A stretch of DNA of 13,415 nt, from positions 1 to 13,415 of the forward strand of contig CAXYVC010000074.1 of assembly GCA_964292295.1 (NCBI GenBank), written 5' to 3'. Made by a program: the position numbers and the translations under genes. Below are positions 6,399 to 12,962 of the stretch, piece after piece. How positions within the stretch are numbered: the first letter of the stretch is position 1; every line of letters begins with the position of its first letter. Origin of the DNA: CAXYVC01 sp964292295 (GTDB taxonomy: Bacteria > Acidobacteriota > Holophagae > Holophagales > Holophagaceae). A model generated the notes under the pieces. The model worked only from the letters and a program-made list of their open reading frames with translations. It did no database searches and was not told the DNA's origin.

Positions 6399-7073
6399 TC
6401 AGAAGGGCCAGAGGTAGGCCAGGAGCCGGCTCACGTAGCCGGGCTTCAGGGTCTCGTCCACCACACCCGCCCCGCCGTAGCCGATGCGGAGCTCGGCCAC
6501 CTGGGCGCTGGCGATGATGTTGTCCTTGTCCAGGCGGTGGGGATCGAGCATGCCCGCCACGTACAGGCGCTGGGTCTCGTTGTTGAGCTGGATGTCCCGG
6601 CAGCCCTCGAAGATGAGGTTCCCGTTGCCCAGCACCTTCACGACCCGCGCCGTCACCGTGGTGGTGAACGTGGCGCTGCGCCCCGTGGTGCCGTTGCCGG
6701 CGAACTTGTTGGCGGTGGCGGTGGTCTTGGTGCCCGTATTTCCGCTGGTGATGCCCCAGTTGCCCAGGCGCGAGAAGAGGCTGGGCGAATCCCAGCTGTT
6801 GGAGCCGTCCCGCTTGGTGCTCACGTCCGCCTTGCTGATGGCGTTGGTGCTCTCGGTGATCCTGATGGTCACCAGGTCGTTCAGGCGCCCGGCGCGCAGG
6901 TCCCCCACCACGGGGCGGTCCTGCCACAGGCTGCCTTCGGAGAGGGGCGCAGGGGCGGGAACCTCCTCCACGTAGGGGATCGCAGGCTTCTTGACGAGCT
7001 TCGGATCGTGGCTCTTGGGCAGACTGCAGCCCAGGCCAACCAGAAGCAGGGCTATGGGCAACATTTTCCGCAT
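6399..7073 (-). CDS. flgH: FlgH, flagellar L-ring lipoprotein
   Basis: FlgH forms the L ring in the outer membrane around the rod. The 224-aa product starts MRKMLPIALLLVGLGCSLPK, a lipoprotein signal with the lipidated cysteine likely at C16; the lipobox GLGC is slightly off the LxGC ideal. Family blocks are GSLWQDRPVVGDLRAGRLND, then LVTIRITEST. The C-terminal block runs GMLDPHRLDKDNIIASAQVA through GVVDETLKPGYVSRLLAYLWPF, the usual end. GTG (7076) and ATG (7073) stand side by side; ATG is preferred because GGAGG is then six bases away. It is the first gene of the flagellar block, directly after a sigma-54 promoter. Confidence 0.95.
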   Translation of the reverse strand: MRKMLPIALLLVGLGCSLPKSHDPKLVKKPAIPYVEEVPAPAPLSEGSLWQDRPVVGDLRAGRLNDLVTIRITESTNAISKADVSTKRDGSNSWDSPSLFSRLGNWGITSGNTGTKTTATANKFAGNGTTGRSATFTTTVTARVVKVLGNGNLIFEGCRDIQLNNETQRLYVAGMLDPHRLDKDNIIASAQVAELRIGYGGAGVVDETLKPGYVSRLLAYLWPF

Positions 7074-7097
7074 CACGGTCCTCCGCCCCTGGAAAGA

Positions 7098-7112
7098 GCC
7101 AGGGACGTGCCA
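7098..7112 (-). promoter_or_regulatory. Sigma-54 (RpoN) -24/-12 promoter for flgH and the genes after it
   Basis: The minus strand reads TGGCACGTCCCTGGC, which matches TGGCACG-N4-TTGC at all specified positions but one. The invariant GG (7110-7111) and GC (7098-7099) have exactly the required ten bases between them. Transcription would start near 7086, giving a leader of about 13 bases that holds the flgH Shine-Dalgarno GGAGG (7080-7084). The site begins just after the prmC stop. Sigma-54 commonly drives ring, rod and hook genes in polarly flagellated bacteria, using an NtrC-type activator such as FleQ/FlgR. No activator site was identified. A 6-bp inverted repeat (7087-7092 with 7099-7104) overlaps the -12 region. 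Confidence 0.75.
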
Positions 7113-7114
7113 GT

Positions 7115-7945
7115 TCAGCGCAGGGCCATGAGGATGCGGTCGTGGCCGGCGTGGTCCTGGTGGGCGGCGGCGCGGGACCACCCCGCCTGAAGGGCGCGCT
7201 GGACCAGGATGCTCCCCTGTCCGGCGCCGATCTCCAGCACGGCCGCAGGCGCGCCGCGGCGCCAGGCCTCCCGCAGCAGTTCCGTGGCCAGGGCCAGCCC
7301 CCCCTCCTCGGCATAGAGCGCCATGGAAGGCTCGAAGGCCAGCTCCCGCTGGAGGCTGGCGGCCTCGGCGGGATCCACGTAGGGCGGGTTGGAAACCACG
7401 AGCCCTAAGGGATCCGGCACCGGATCCAGAAGGTGCCCCTGATGGAAGCGGACCCGGGCGCCCAGGTCCCGGGCGTTGCCCATGGCCACCGCCAGGGCCC
7501 CCGGGCTGAGATCCGTGGCCGCCACGGTCCAGGGCGTCTCCAGGGCCAGGTTCACCGCCAGGATGCCGCTGCCCGTGCCCACGTCCACACAGCGGGAGAC
7601 GCCGAGGCGCCGCCCCACGTCCAGCGCCGCCTCCAGCACCAGCTCCGTCTCCGGCCGGGGGATCAGCGTGTTCCGGTCCACCCGGAAGCGCCGCCCGCGG
7701 AAGCGCGTCCAGCCGAGGATGTAGGCCCAGGGTTCGCCTTCCCTGCGGCGCTGGAGCCAGGCCTCCACCTGGGCCCGCCGGGCCTCCGGCACGGCTTCCT
7801 CGCCGTGCCCCAGCAGCCAGGCCCGGTCCAGGCCGAAGCCTTCCTCCAGCCAGCGCAGGGCTTCGGCCTTCGCCTCCGGTGGATCCAGGAAGGCGGCCAG
7901 GGAGGCCGCCACGTCGCGCCGGAGCTGGGCGTAGGTCTGGGTCAT
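7115..7945 (-). CDS. prmC: PrmC (HemK), release factor glutamine N5-methyltransferase
   Basis: PrmC methylates the glutamine of the GGQ motif in peptide release factors RF1 and RF2, using S-adenosylmethionine. The 276-aa product has the family length. The N-terminal helical bundle (about residues 1-75) is followed by GEPWAYILGWTRFRGRRF and the motif LIPRPETELVLE. The SAM-binding motif is VDVGTGSGILAVNLA. The catalytic motif NPPY is at residues 186-189, in SNPPYVDPAEA. The ATG at 7943-7945 begins the expected N-terminus, although no strong ribosome binding site is seen. It follows its diverged paralogue by 22 bases and precedes the flagellar block by 41 bases. The usual partner prfA is not in the window. 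Confidence 0.93.
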   Translation of the reverse strand: MTQTYAQLRRDVAASLAAFLDPPEAKAEALRWLEEGFGLDRAWLLGHGEEAVPEARRAQVEAWLQRRREGEPWAYILGWTRFRGRRFRVDRNTLIPRPETELVLEAALDVGRRLGVSRCVDVGTGSGILAVNLALETPWTVAATDLSPGALAVAMGNARDLGARVRFHQGHLLDPVPDPLGLVVSNPPYVDPAEAASLQRELAFEPSMALYAEEGGLALATELLREAWRRGAPAAVLEIGAGQGSILVQRALQAGWSRAAAHQDHAGHDRILMALR

Positions 7946-7967
7946 GGGGCCAGTGTACCGGAGGAGT

Positions 7968-8819
7968 TCAGCGCCACACGTAGAGCAGGTGGTCCTCACC
8001 CAGGCTGTCCTGCGCGACCCGGAGCTCCGGCCAGCCCGCCTTCCGGGCGGCCTCCGCCAGGGCGGCGCCCTGCCCCGGGCCATGCCCCAGCAGGCAGGCC
8101 CGCGCCCCCTTGCCCCAGGCCTGTTCCAGCAGCCGGGCGTTCAGGTCCGTCCCGGAACCGGGGCTCACCAACGCCACCGGGGGCTCGAAGTCCAGCGCGT
8201 CGGCAATGCCGCAGGCCCGGGATGGATCCACGTAGGGCAGGTTCGCCACCACGAAGTCGAGGGGCTCCCGGAGGGGCTCGAGCAGGCTGCCCTGGGCGAA
8301 GGCCACCCGGGCGCCCAGGGCACGGGCGTTGGCCCGGGCCACCCGCAGGGCCGCAGGGCTCAGCTCCGTGGCAGCCAGGCGCCAGGAGCTCTCCAGGGCC
8401 AGGGTCACGGCCAGGTTGCCGCAGCCGGTGCCCACGTCCACGCAGGCACGCACACCCAGCTCCCTGCCCCAGGCCAGCGCCGCCCGTGCCGCGGCCTCGC
8501 TGTGGGACCTGGGGATCATCACCTCCGGCGTGATGCGGAAGCGCCGCCCGCAGAAGGGTGCCCAGCCGAGCATCTGCAGGAAGGGCTCGCCCTGCTCCCG
8601 CCGGCGCATCCATCCCCGCACCCGGCGCAGGTGGGCGGCGGGCACCACCTCCGTTCCCCGCCGGGCCAGCTCGTGCCGGGGCATGCCGAGCCCCAGTTCC
8701 AGCCACATCCGAGCCTCCTGGGCCGCCTCCGCGGGGGCCAGGAAGCGCCCCAGCTCACGCACCAGGCGCGCGCGCAGGAGCAGGTAGCTTTCGCGGGGAT
8801 CCTCGGGACGCGCGGCCAT
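7968..8819 (-). CDS. Diverged PrmC-like methyltransferase paralogue with NLPY in place of NPPY
   Basis: This 283-aa protein aligns end to end with the adjacent PrmC and probably arose by tandem duplication. It keeps the helical N-terminal domain, GEPFLQMLGWAPFCGRRFRI, and the SAM-binding motif VDVGTGCGNLAVTLA. Two signature sites differ. The catalytic NPPY is NLPY (residues 193-196, in VVANLPYVDPS), and the RPETE motif of PrmC is RSHSE. The fold and cofactor binding therefore look intact, while target recognition probably changed. NLPY still allows amino-group methylation chemistry; KsgA enzymes use it. The substrate is unknown. The start at ATG 8817-8819 is chosen by alignment with PrmC; there is no clear ribosome binding site, and an in-frame GTG at 8871-8873 is an alternative. 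Confidence 0.8.
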   Translation of the reverse strand: MAARPEDPRESYLLLRARLVRELGRFLAPAEAAQEARMWLELGLGMPRHELARRGTEVVPAAHLRRVRGWMRRREQGEPFLQMLGWAPFCGRRFRITPEVMIPRSHSEAAARAALAWGRELGVRACVDVGTGCGNLAVTLALESSWRLAATELSPAALRVARANARALGARVAFAQGSLLEPLREPLDFVVANLPYVDPSRACGIADALDFEPPVALVSPGSGTDLNARLLEQAWGKGARACLLGHGPGQGAALAEAARKAGWPELRVAQDSLGEDHLLYVWR

Positions 8820-9043
8820 GCGGAAACAGTCTAGCCATTCTCCCCCGCCCCTGGATTCCTCCCGCAAGGGCACGCCACGCCCACCTGGGCACCCTCCTGG
8901 CGGGACGTGGGCGCAATCCGGGTTGCGCGCAGGAAAAGGGGCTTGACCGCGAACAGGTCAGCCTTCGGCCCGGCCAAGCGGATCTGTGAAGGCTGGGATG
9001 CGAGCGGGTACGGCTTGCAACCTGGCCCGAAGCACCCTCCGGC
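8820..9043. other. 224-bp gap between holA and the prmC paralogue
   Basis: This is the longest gap between genes in the window. It holds two hairpins: a bulged stem followed by a short T-run on the minus strand (8932-8963, listed as a terminator), and a perfect 6-bp stem GCGCAA/TTGCGC (8911-8916 with 8923-8928) around a 6-base loop. A promoter for the prmC pair is expected between about 8820 and 8930, but I find only a poor -10-like TAGACT (8828-8833) without a -35. No tRNA or recognisable riboswitch is visible. Confidence 0.5.
8932..8963 (-). terminator. Possible intrinsic terminator after holA
   Basis: On the minus strand GGCTGACC and GGTCAAGCC form an 8-bp stem with one bulged A around a 7-base loop (8940-8963). 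CCTTTTCC follows immediately. It lies about 80 bases after the holA stop and would separate the rsmA-to-holA run from the prmC pair. The T-run is only four bases long, so termination may be partial. Confidence 0.4.
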
Positions 9044-10072
9044 TCAGCCGCCCCAGGCCCTGGCCAGGCTGGCCGTGAGCACCACCAGGGGCGTGGGGCT
9101 CTGGTTCAGGGCGCGGCCCTTCAGGTCCAAGTCCGTGGCCTGGACGAGCTGCACGAGGCGGTCCACCAGGGCCGTCCCCCCCCGATCCAGGACGCGCTCG
9201 CAGCGCTCCAGCACGAAGCCCTGCTTCGGGCTGAGGCCCAGGGCGGCCAGGCGCTCCTGGGCGCTCCGGAGCCCCCGGGAGCGGGCCTCCGCGGGACGGG
9301 CGAGCTGGTCCACCGACCGGCGGGCCTGCCCGAGCAGCATGAGGGGCGCGGCGCTGGGTTCGTCCTCCAGGGCCAGGCACAGCGCCTCCAGGGCCAGGGC
9401 CAGGTTGCCCTTCTGCCAGGCCTCGGACCAGGCGAAGGCGCCCTGCTCCCCGATGCGGAAGGTGGCCACGTCCACCAGGCTGCGCGCCACCCGCCGGTCC
9501 TCCGCCAGGAGATCCAGCACCTCCAGGGCCCTAGAGAGCACGCCCGGGTTGCCCCCGAGGCGCGCCGCCAGCAGCGGGGCCACGCCCGCCTCCAGCTTCA
9601 GGCCGAGCTCCCCGGCGCGGGCCTCCACGAAGGCGGCCGCCCCCCGTGCATCGAGAGCCCCCACCTTGAGCACACGCCCCTGCTTCTCCCAGTCGCTGAA
9701 GGGCTTGGAGCCGAGGATGCGCCCGGGCCCTCCGCTCAGGGCGGCCCGGCTCACCAGGAGCAGGCGCGTGCCGGGGATCGGCTGGGCCAGCAGGGCCTTC
9801 ACGGGGGCGGGCAGCTCCTTGGGGCGCTCCAGGAGGTTCTCCGCCTGGGGCACCACGACCACCCGCACCGCGCCGAAGGGGGCGGTCTCCATCAGGGCGT
9901 TCTGCACCTCGGGCCAGGGGCAGCCCTCCGGGCACACGGTCAGGGAGAAGTCCACCCACTCGGGATCCACATGACGGGCCTTCCAGGCCTCGAGGGCCGC
10001 GCGCCGCCCTTCGCCGTCCTCGCCGTGGAGGAGGGCATACTCCGCGCTCAGCCAGGCGTCCGGGATCGCCAC
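9044..10072 (-). CDS. holA: HolA, DNA polymerase III delta subunit (clamp loader)
   Basis: The delta subunit is the wrench of the clamp loader that opens the beta sliding clamp during DNA replication. The 342-aa product has the family length (about 340). Recognisable stretches are the N-terminal SAEYALLHGEDGEGRRAALE, the strand VRVVVVPQAENLLERPKELP and GTRLLLVSRAAL. These are followed by the segment ending AARLGGNPGVLSRALEVLDLL and a C-terminal helical collar with LVQATDLDLKG. There is no P-loop, as expected for delta. The start is GTG at 10070-10072, one base after the lptE stop (TGACGTG), with an AAGGGA-like site upstream. This points to coupling with lptE, and lptE-holA pairs are common in diderm bacteria. 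Confidence 0.88.
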   Translation of the reverse strand: MAIPDAWLSAEYALLHGEDGEGRRAALEAWKARHVDPEWVDFSLTVCPEGCPWPEVQNALMETAPFGAVRVVVVPQAENLLERPKELPAPVKALLAQPIPGTRLLLVSRAALSGGPGRILGSKPFSDWEKQGRVLKVGALDARGAAAFVEARAGELGLKLEAGVAPLLAARLGGNPGVLSRALEVLDLLAEDRRVARSLVDVATFRIGEQGAFAWSEAWQKGNLALALEALCLALEDEPSAAPLMLLGQARRSVDQLARPAEARSRGLRSAQERLAALGLSPKQGFVLERCERVLDRGGTALVDRLVQLVQATDLDLKGRALNQSPTPLVVLTASLARAWGG

Positions 10073-10073
10073 G

Positions 10074-10640
10074 TCAGTCCGTCCCTTCCAGGAGCTGGGT
10101 GAGGAAGCTCTCGGCAAAGTCGTCCGCCAAGCCCTCCAGCACCTCCAGGTCCCGGTTGCTGAAGGAGGCGAAGTTCTGGTCCACCCGGTACTGGTTGCTG
10201 AAGGTCAGCCGGGGCCGCGACACGAGCGTGGCGCCGGTCTGGCCGTCCAGGAGCTGCACGGAGGCCTGCACGACCACCTCCACGCGACTGGCCGTCCCCG
10301 CCGAGGCGCGACTCGCACCCACTCCCAGGCGGAGCCCCAACGGGCGCAGCTCGTATTTCTCGATGCGGGCCTGAAGCACCCAGCGGGAGCTCGCCGTGGC
10401 GGGGACGAGCCGCCAGGGGCTGGCCGCCACGATGCGGTGCTCCAGCGCCTTGCGGAAGGAGGCCTCCAGGCCGAGGCGCGGCGTGAGGTTCTGGAAGGCG
10501 GCGATGCGCACCGTCCCCCCCTGCCGCGCCCAGGCGGCGCTGTGGGGGCGGCGGTCCAGACGGTGGTAGCCGCAGCCCGGCAGCAGGAGCAGCGCCAGAG
10601 GCCCCAGCGCCAGGACAAGAAGGGAACGGAGGCGCGGCAT
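10074..10640 (-). CDS. lptE: LptE-like LPS-assembly outer-membrane lipoprotein
   Basis: LptE plugs the LptD barrel and helps insert lipopolysaccharide into the outer leaflet of the outer membrane. The 188-aa product has a lipoprotein signal peptide: MPRLR, a hydrophobic stretch, then LLPGC with the lipidated cysteine at C23. GYHRL follows, and GY after the cysteine is typical of the family. Other matching parts are TVRIAAFQNLTPRLGLEASF and the stretch YELRPLGLRLGVGASRAS near the middle, and a C-terminal helix. Primary sequence is poorly conserved in LptE, so the call also uses the lptE-holA neighbourhood. Its ATG shares one base with the hpt stop (TGATG), and no separate ribosome binding site is seen, implying coupling. 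Confidence 0.8.
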   Translation of the reverse strand: MPRLRSLLVLALGPLALLLLPGCGYHRLDRRPHSAAWARQGGTVRIAAFQNLTPRLGLEASFRKALEHRIVAASPWRLVPATASSRWVLQARIEKYELRPLGLRLGVGASRASAGTASRVEVVVQASVQLLDGQTGATLVSRPRLTFSNQYRVDQNFASFSNRDLEVLEGLADDFAESFLTQLLEGTD

Positions 10641-11188
10641 CAGGCGGGGTTGTAGATCCCGACGTAGGGAAGGTTGCGGAACTTGCCGTCCAGGTCCAGG
10701 CCGTAGCCCACCACGAAATGGTCCTCGATGGGGAAGCCCACGTAGTCGACGGGCACCTCCACCCTGCGGCGGCTGGGCTTGTCCAGCATGGTGCAGATCT
10801 TCAGGCTGGCCGGCTCGCGGTCCAGCAGCAGGCGGCGCACCTTGTCCAGGGTCAGCCCCGTGTCCACGATGTCCTCCACGATCAGGCAGTGGCGGCCGCG
10901 GATGGAGCGGTCCAGGTCGTGCAGCACCTTCACCTCGCCGGTGCTCTGGGTGCCGCCGCCGTAGCTGGCCACCTGCATGAAGGTGACCTCGAAATCCAGG
11001 TCGATGGCGCGGGTCAGGTCGGCAAAGAAGGGGTAGACGCCGTTCAGCAGGCCCACCACGACCAGGTCCTTGCCTGCGTAGTCCGCCGCGATCCGGACGC
11101 CCAGATCCCGGACGCGCTCCCGGATCTGCTGTTCCGTGAACAGCGGGTAGATGCGGCTCCTCGACATGTTCACGCGCGTCTCCTCCAT
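10640..11188 (-). CDS. hpt: Hpt, hypoxanthine phosphoribosyltransferase
   Basis: Hpt salvages hypoxanthine (and usually guanine) to IMP and GMP using phosphoribosyl pyrophosphate in the cytoplasm. The 182-aa product has the type I PRTase PRPP-binding motif LIVEDIVDTGLTLD at residues 102-115, with the E105-D106 pair. The flexible-loop motif SYGGGT is at 75-80, and VVVGLLNGVYPFFADL near 43-58 is the early loop. The C-terminal part FVVGYGLDLDGKFRNLPYVG is highly typical of Hpt. The ATG at 11186-11188 is favoured because GGAGG lies six bases upstream. A second in-frame ATG at 11165-11167 gives MSRSRIYPLF but has poorer spacing. It lies 55 bases downstream of rnj and overlaps lptE by one base. Confidence 0.95.
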   Translation of the reverse strand: MEETRVNMSRSRIYPLFTEQQIRERVRDLGVRIAADYAGKDLVVVGLLNGVYPFFADLTRAIDLDFEVTFMQVASYGGGTQSTGEVKVLHDLDRSIRGRHCLIVEDIVDTGLTLDKVRRLLLDREPASLKICTMLDKPSRRRVEVPVDYVGFPIEDHFVVGYGLDLDGKFRNLPYVGIYNPA

Positions 11189-11209
11189 CGACTGCCTCCA
11201 TTACACCCC

Positions 11210-11253
11210 GGAGGGCGCGGACTCGGCTAGGGCCTGCCGCCCTTCAGCCCTCC
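11210..11253 (-). other. Nested inverted repeats at the rnj-hpt junction
   Basis: An outer 7-bp pair GGAGGGC/GCCCTCC (11247-11253 with 11210-11216) encloses an inner 5-bp stem AGGGC/GCCCT (11239-11243 with 11229-11233, 5-base loop). The outer arm overlaps the end of rnj. No T-run follows, so this is not a standard terminator. It may be an RNA fold in the hpt leader, but short GC stems arise easily by chance in this sequence. Confidence 0.25.
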
Positions 11254-12962
11254 AGGATCACCGGCACGACCATGGGCCGGGTCTGGGTCGTCTTGCGGAT
11301 GACCCTCCGAAGGGTCTGCCGCAGGAGCTCCAGGATCAGGTCCTCGCTGCGCAGGATCTCGGGAGGCGCCTCCTCGTACGCCCGGCACACGGCGCTGCGC
11401 AGCAGCTCGGCGTAGGTCTCGTCGTCCGACAGCACCACGAAGCCCCGGCTGATCACCACCGGGTCCGCCAGGAGTTCCCGGGTGTCGGGGTCCACCTGCA
11501 GGGTGACGATCACGATGCCGTCCTCCTGAAGGATCAGCCGGTCGTGGATCACCCGGGCATCCACCCGGTGTTCCACGCCCTGGTCCACGAAGCACTTGCC
11601 CACCGGCACGGTGCCCGCGTGGCGCACCTCACGGCCCGCGCGCACCTGCAGGCACTCCCCGCCGTCCAACAGCTGCACCCGCTCCGGCGGATAGCCCAGA
11701 TCCTTCGCCAGCTGCCCGTGCACCCGCAGGTTGCGGTAGGTGCCGTGCACCGGCACCATCACGCGGGGCTTCACCGCGCGGATCAGGTCCGCCGCCTCCT
11801 CCCGGTGCCCATGGCCCGACGCGTGAACAGGGCCCAGATCCTCGTTGACCGTCTCCACCTCCAGGCGGGCGGCGGTATCCAGCATCCGGCTGATGGAGAC
11901 CTCGTTGCCGGGGATGGCGCGGCTGCTGAGCACCAGGCGGTCGCCCGCCTGGGCGCGCACACCCTTCACCTCGCCGCGGAGCATGCGCGCCAGGCCGCTC
12001 ATGGGCTCGCCCTGGCTCCCGGTGCAGAGCACGATGACCTGGCGCCGGGGGAAGAGGGGCACCTCCTTCGGCTCGATGAAGAGGTCGTCCGGCAGGTGCA
12101 GGCGCTTCAGGTCCAGCGCCGTGGCGATGTTGCGGTCCAGGCTGCGGCCCAGGATGCAGACCTTCCGGTCCTCCTCGTAGGCCAGGTCCAGCAGGGTCTG
12201 GATGCGGTGGATGTTGGAGCTGAAGGTGGCCACGAAGAGGATGCCGGGCGTGCGGCGCATGGCGTCCCGCAGCCCGTCCCGGCATACGGCCTCGGAGGGG
12301 GCCCGTCCAGGCCGCAGGACGTTGGTGGAATCCGAGAGGAGCAGGTCCACCCCAGACCGGCCCAGCGCCCGCAGGCGTGCCATCCCCGTCAGGCGCCCGT
12401 CCACGGGCGTGGGGTCCAGCTTGAAGTCGCCCGTGTGCACCACCACGCCCATGGGCGTGTGCAGCGCCAGGGCGCAGGCGTCCGGAATGCTGTGGGTGAC
12501 GGGGATCCACTCCACCTCGATCTCCCCGCAACCCACGGGCACCCGCTCGAAGTCCTCCACGCGCCGGAGCAGGCGCTCGTGCCCCTGCCCCGCCTCCTTC
12601 AGCTTCCCCTCCAGCAGCCCCAGGGTGAAGGCCGTGCCGTACACGGGCACCGGCCAGCGCTCCAGGAAGTACGGCAGAGCCCCCAGGTGGTCCTCGTGCC
12701 CATGGGTGAGCACCACCGCCTCCACCCGATCGGCGAAGGGCTCCAGGTAGGCGAAGTCGGGGATGACGCTGTCGATGCCCGGCTGGTCCTCGCCAGGGAA
12801 GAGCTGGCCGCAGTCCACCAGGAAGAGGCTGCGCGCGCTGTGCACCACCAGCGCGTTCATGCCGAACTCGCCGAGGCCGCCGATGGGGATCAGGCGCAGC
12901 TCGTCCGCCTCGGGCGGCTGGTTCCAACCCTCGAAGTTCCGGGAAGGGGAAGCTGGGTTCAT
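11244..12962 (-). CDS. rnj: Ribonuclease J (metallo-beta-lactamase/beta-CASP RNase)
   Basis: RNase J degrades and matures RNA, with 5'-to-3' exonuclease and endonuclease activity, in the cytoplasm. The 572-aa product fits the family. The zinc motif HGHEDH is at residues 87-92. Further metal and beta-CASP motifs follow in order: THSIPDACAL, HTGDFKLD, LLSDSTN, CTGSQGEPMS, SSRAIPGNE and HASGHG. VPVHGTYRN is near residue 404, with H406. A C-terminal domain of about 120 residues completes the protein. The ATG at 12960-12962 overlaps the rsmA stop as ATGA, with AAGGAA five bases upstream. RNase J rather than RNase E as a decay enzyme is usual in Firmicutes and also found in several Gram-negative phyla. 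Confidence 0.95.
   Translation of the reverse strand: MNPASPSRNFEGWNQPPEADELRLIPIGGLGEFGMNALVVHSARSLFLVDCGQLFPGEDQPGIDSVIPDFAYLEPFADRVEAVVLTHGHEDHLGALPYFLERWPVPVYGTAFTLGLLEGKLKEAGQGHERLLRRVEDFERVPVGCGEIEVEWIPVTHSIPDACALALHTPMGVVVHTGDFKLDPTPVDGRLTGMARLRALGRSGVDLLLSDSTNVLRPGRAPSEAVCRDGLRDAMRRTPGILFVATFSSNIHRIQTLLDLAYEEDRKVCILGRSLDRNIATALDLKRLHLPDDLFIEPKEVPLFPRRQVIVLCTGSQGEPMSGLARMLRGEVKGVRAQAGDRLVLSSRAIPGNEVSISRMLDTAARLEVETVNEDLGPVHASGHGHREEAADLIRAVKPRVMVPVHGTYRNLRVHGQLAKDLGYPPERVQLLDGGECLQVRAGREVRHAGTVPVGKCFVDQGVEHRVDARVIHDRLILQEDGIVIVTLQVDPDTRELLADPVVISRGFVVLSDDETYAELLRSAVCRAYEEAPPEILRSEDLILELLRQTLRRVIRKTTQTRPMVVPVILEG

Noticed and set aside
4591..6417. 608-codon plus-strand open frame opposite flgM, flgJ and flgI
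   Set aside because: Low-complexity Pro/Arg/His-rich translation with no motifs; it lies opposite three well-supported flagellar genes.
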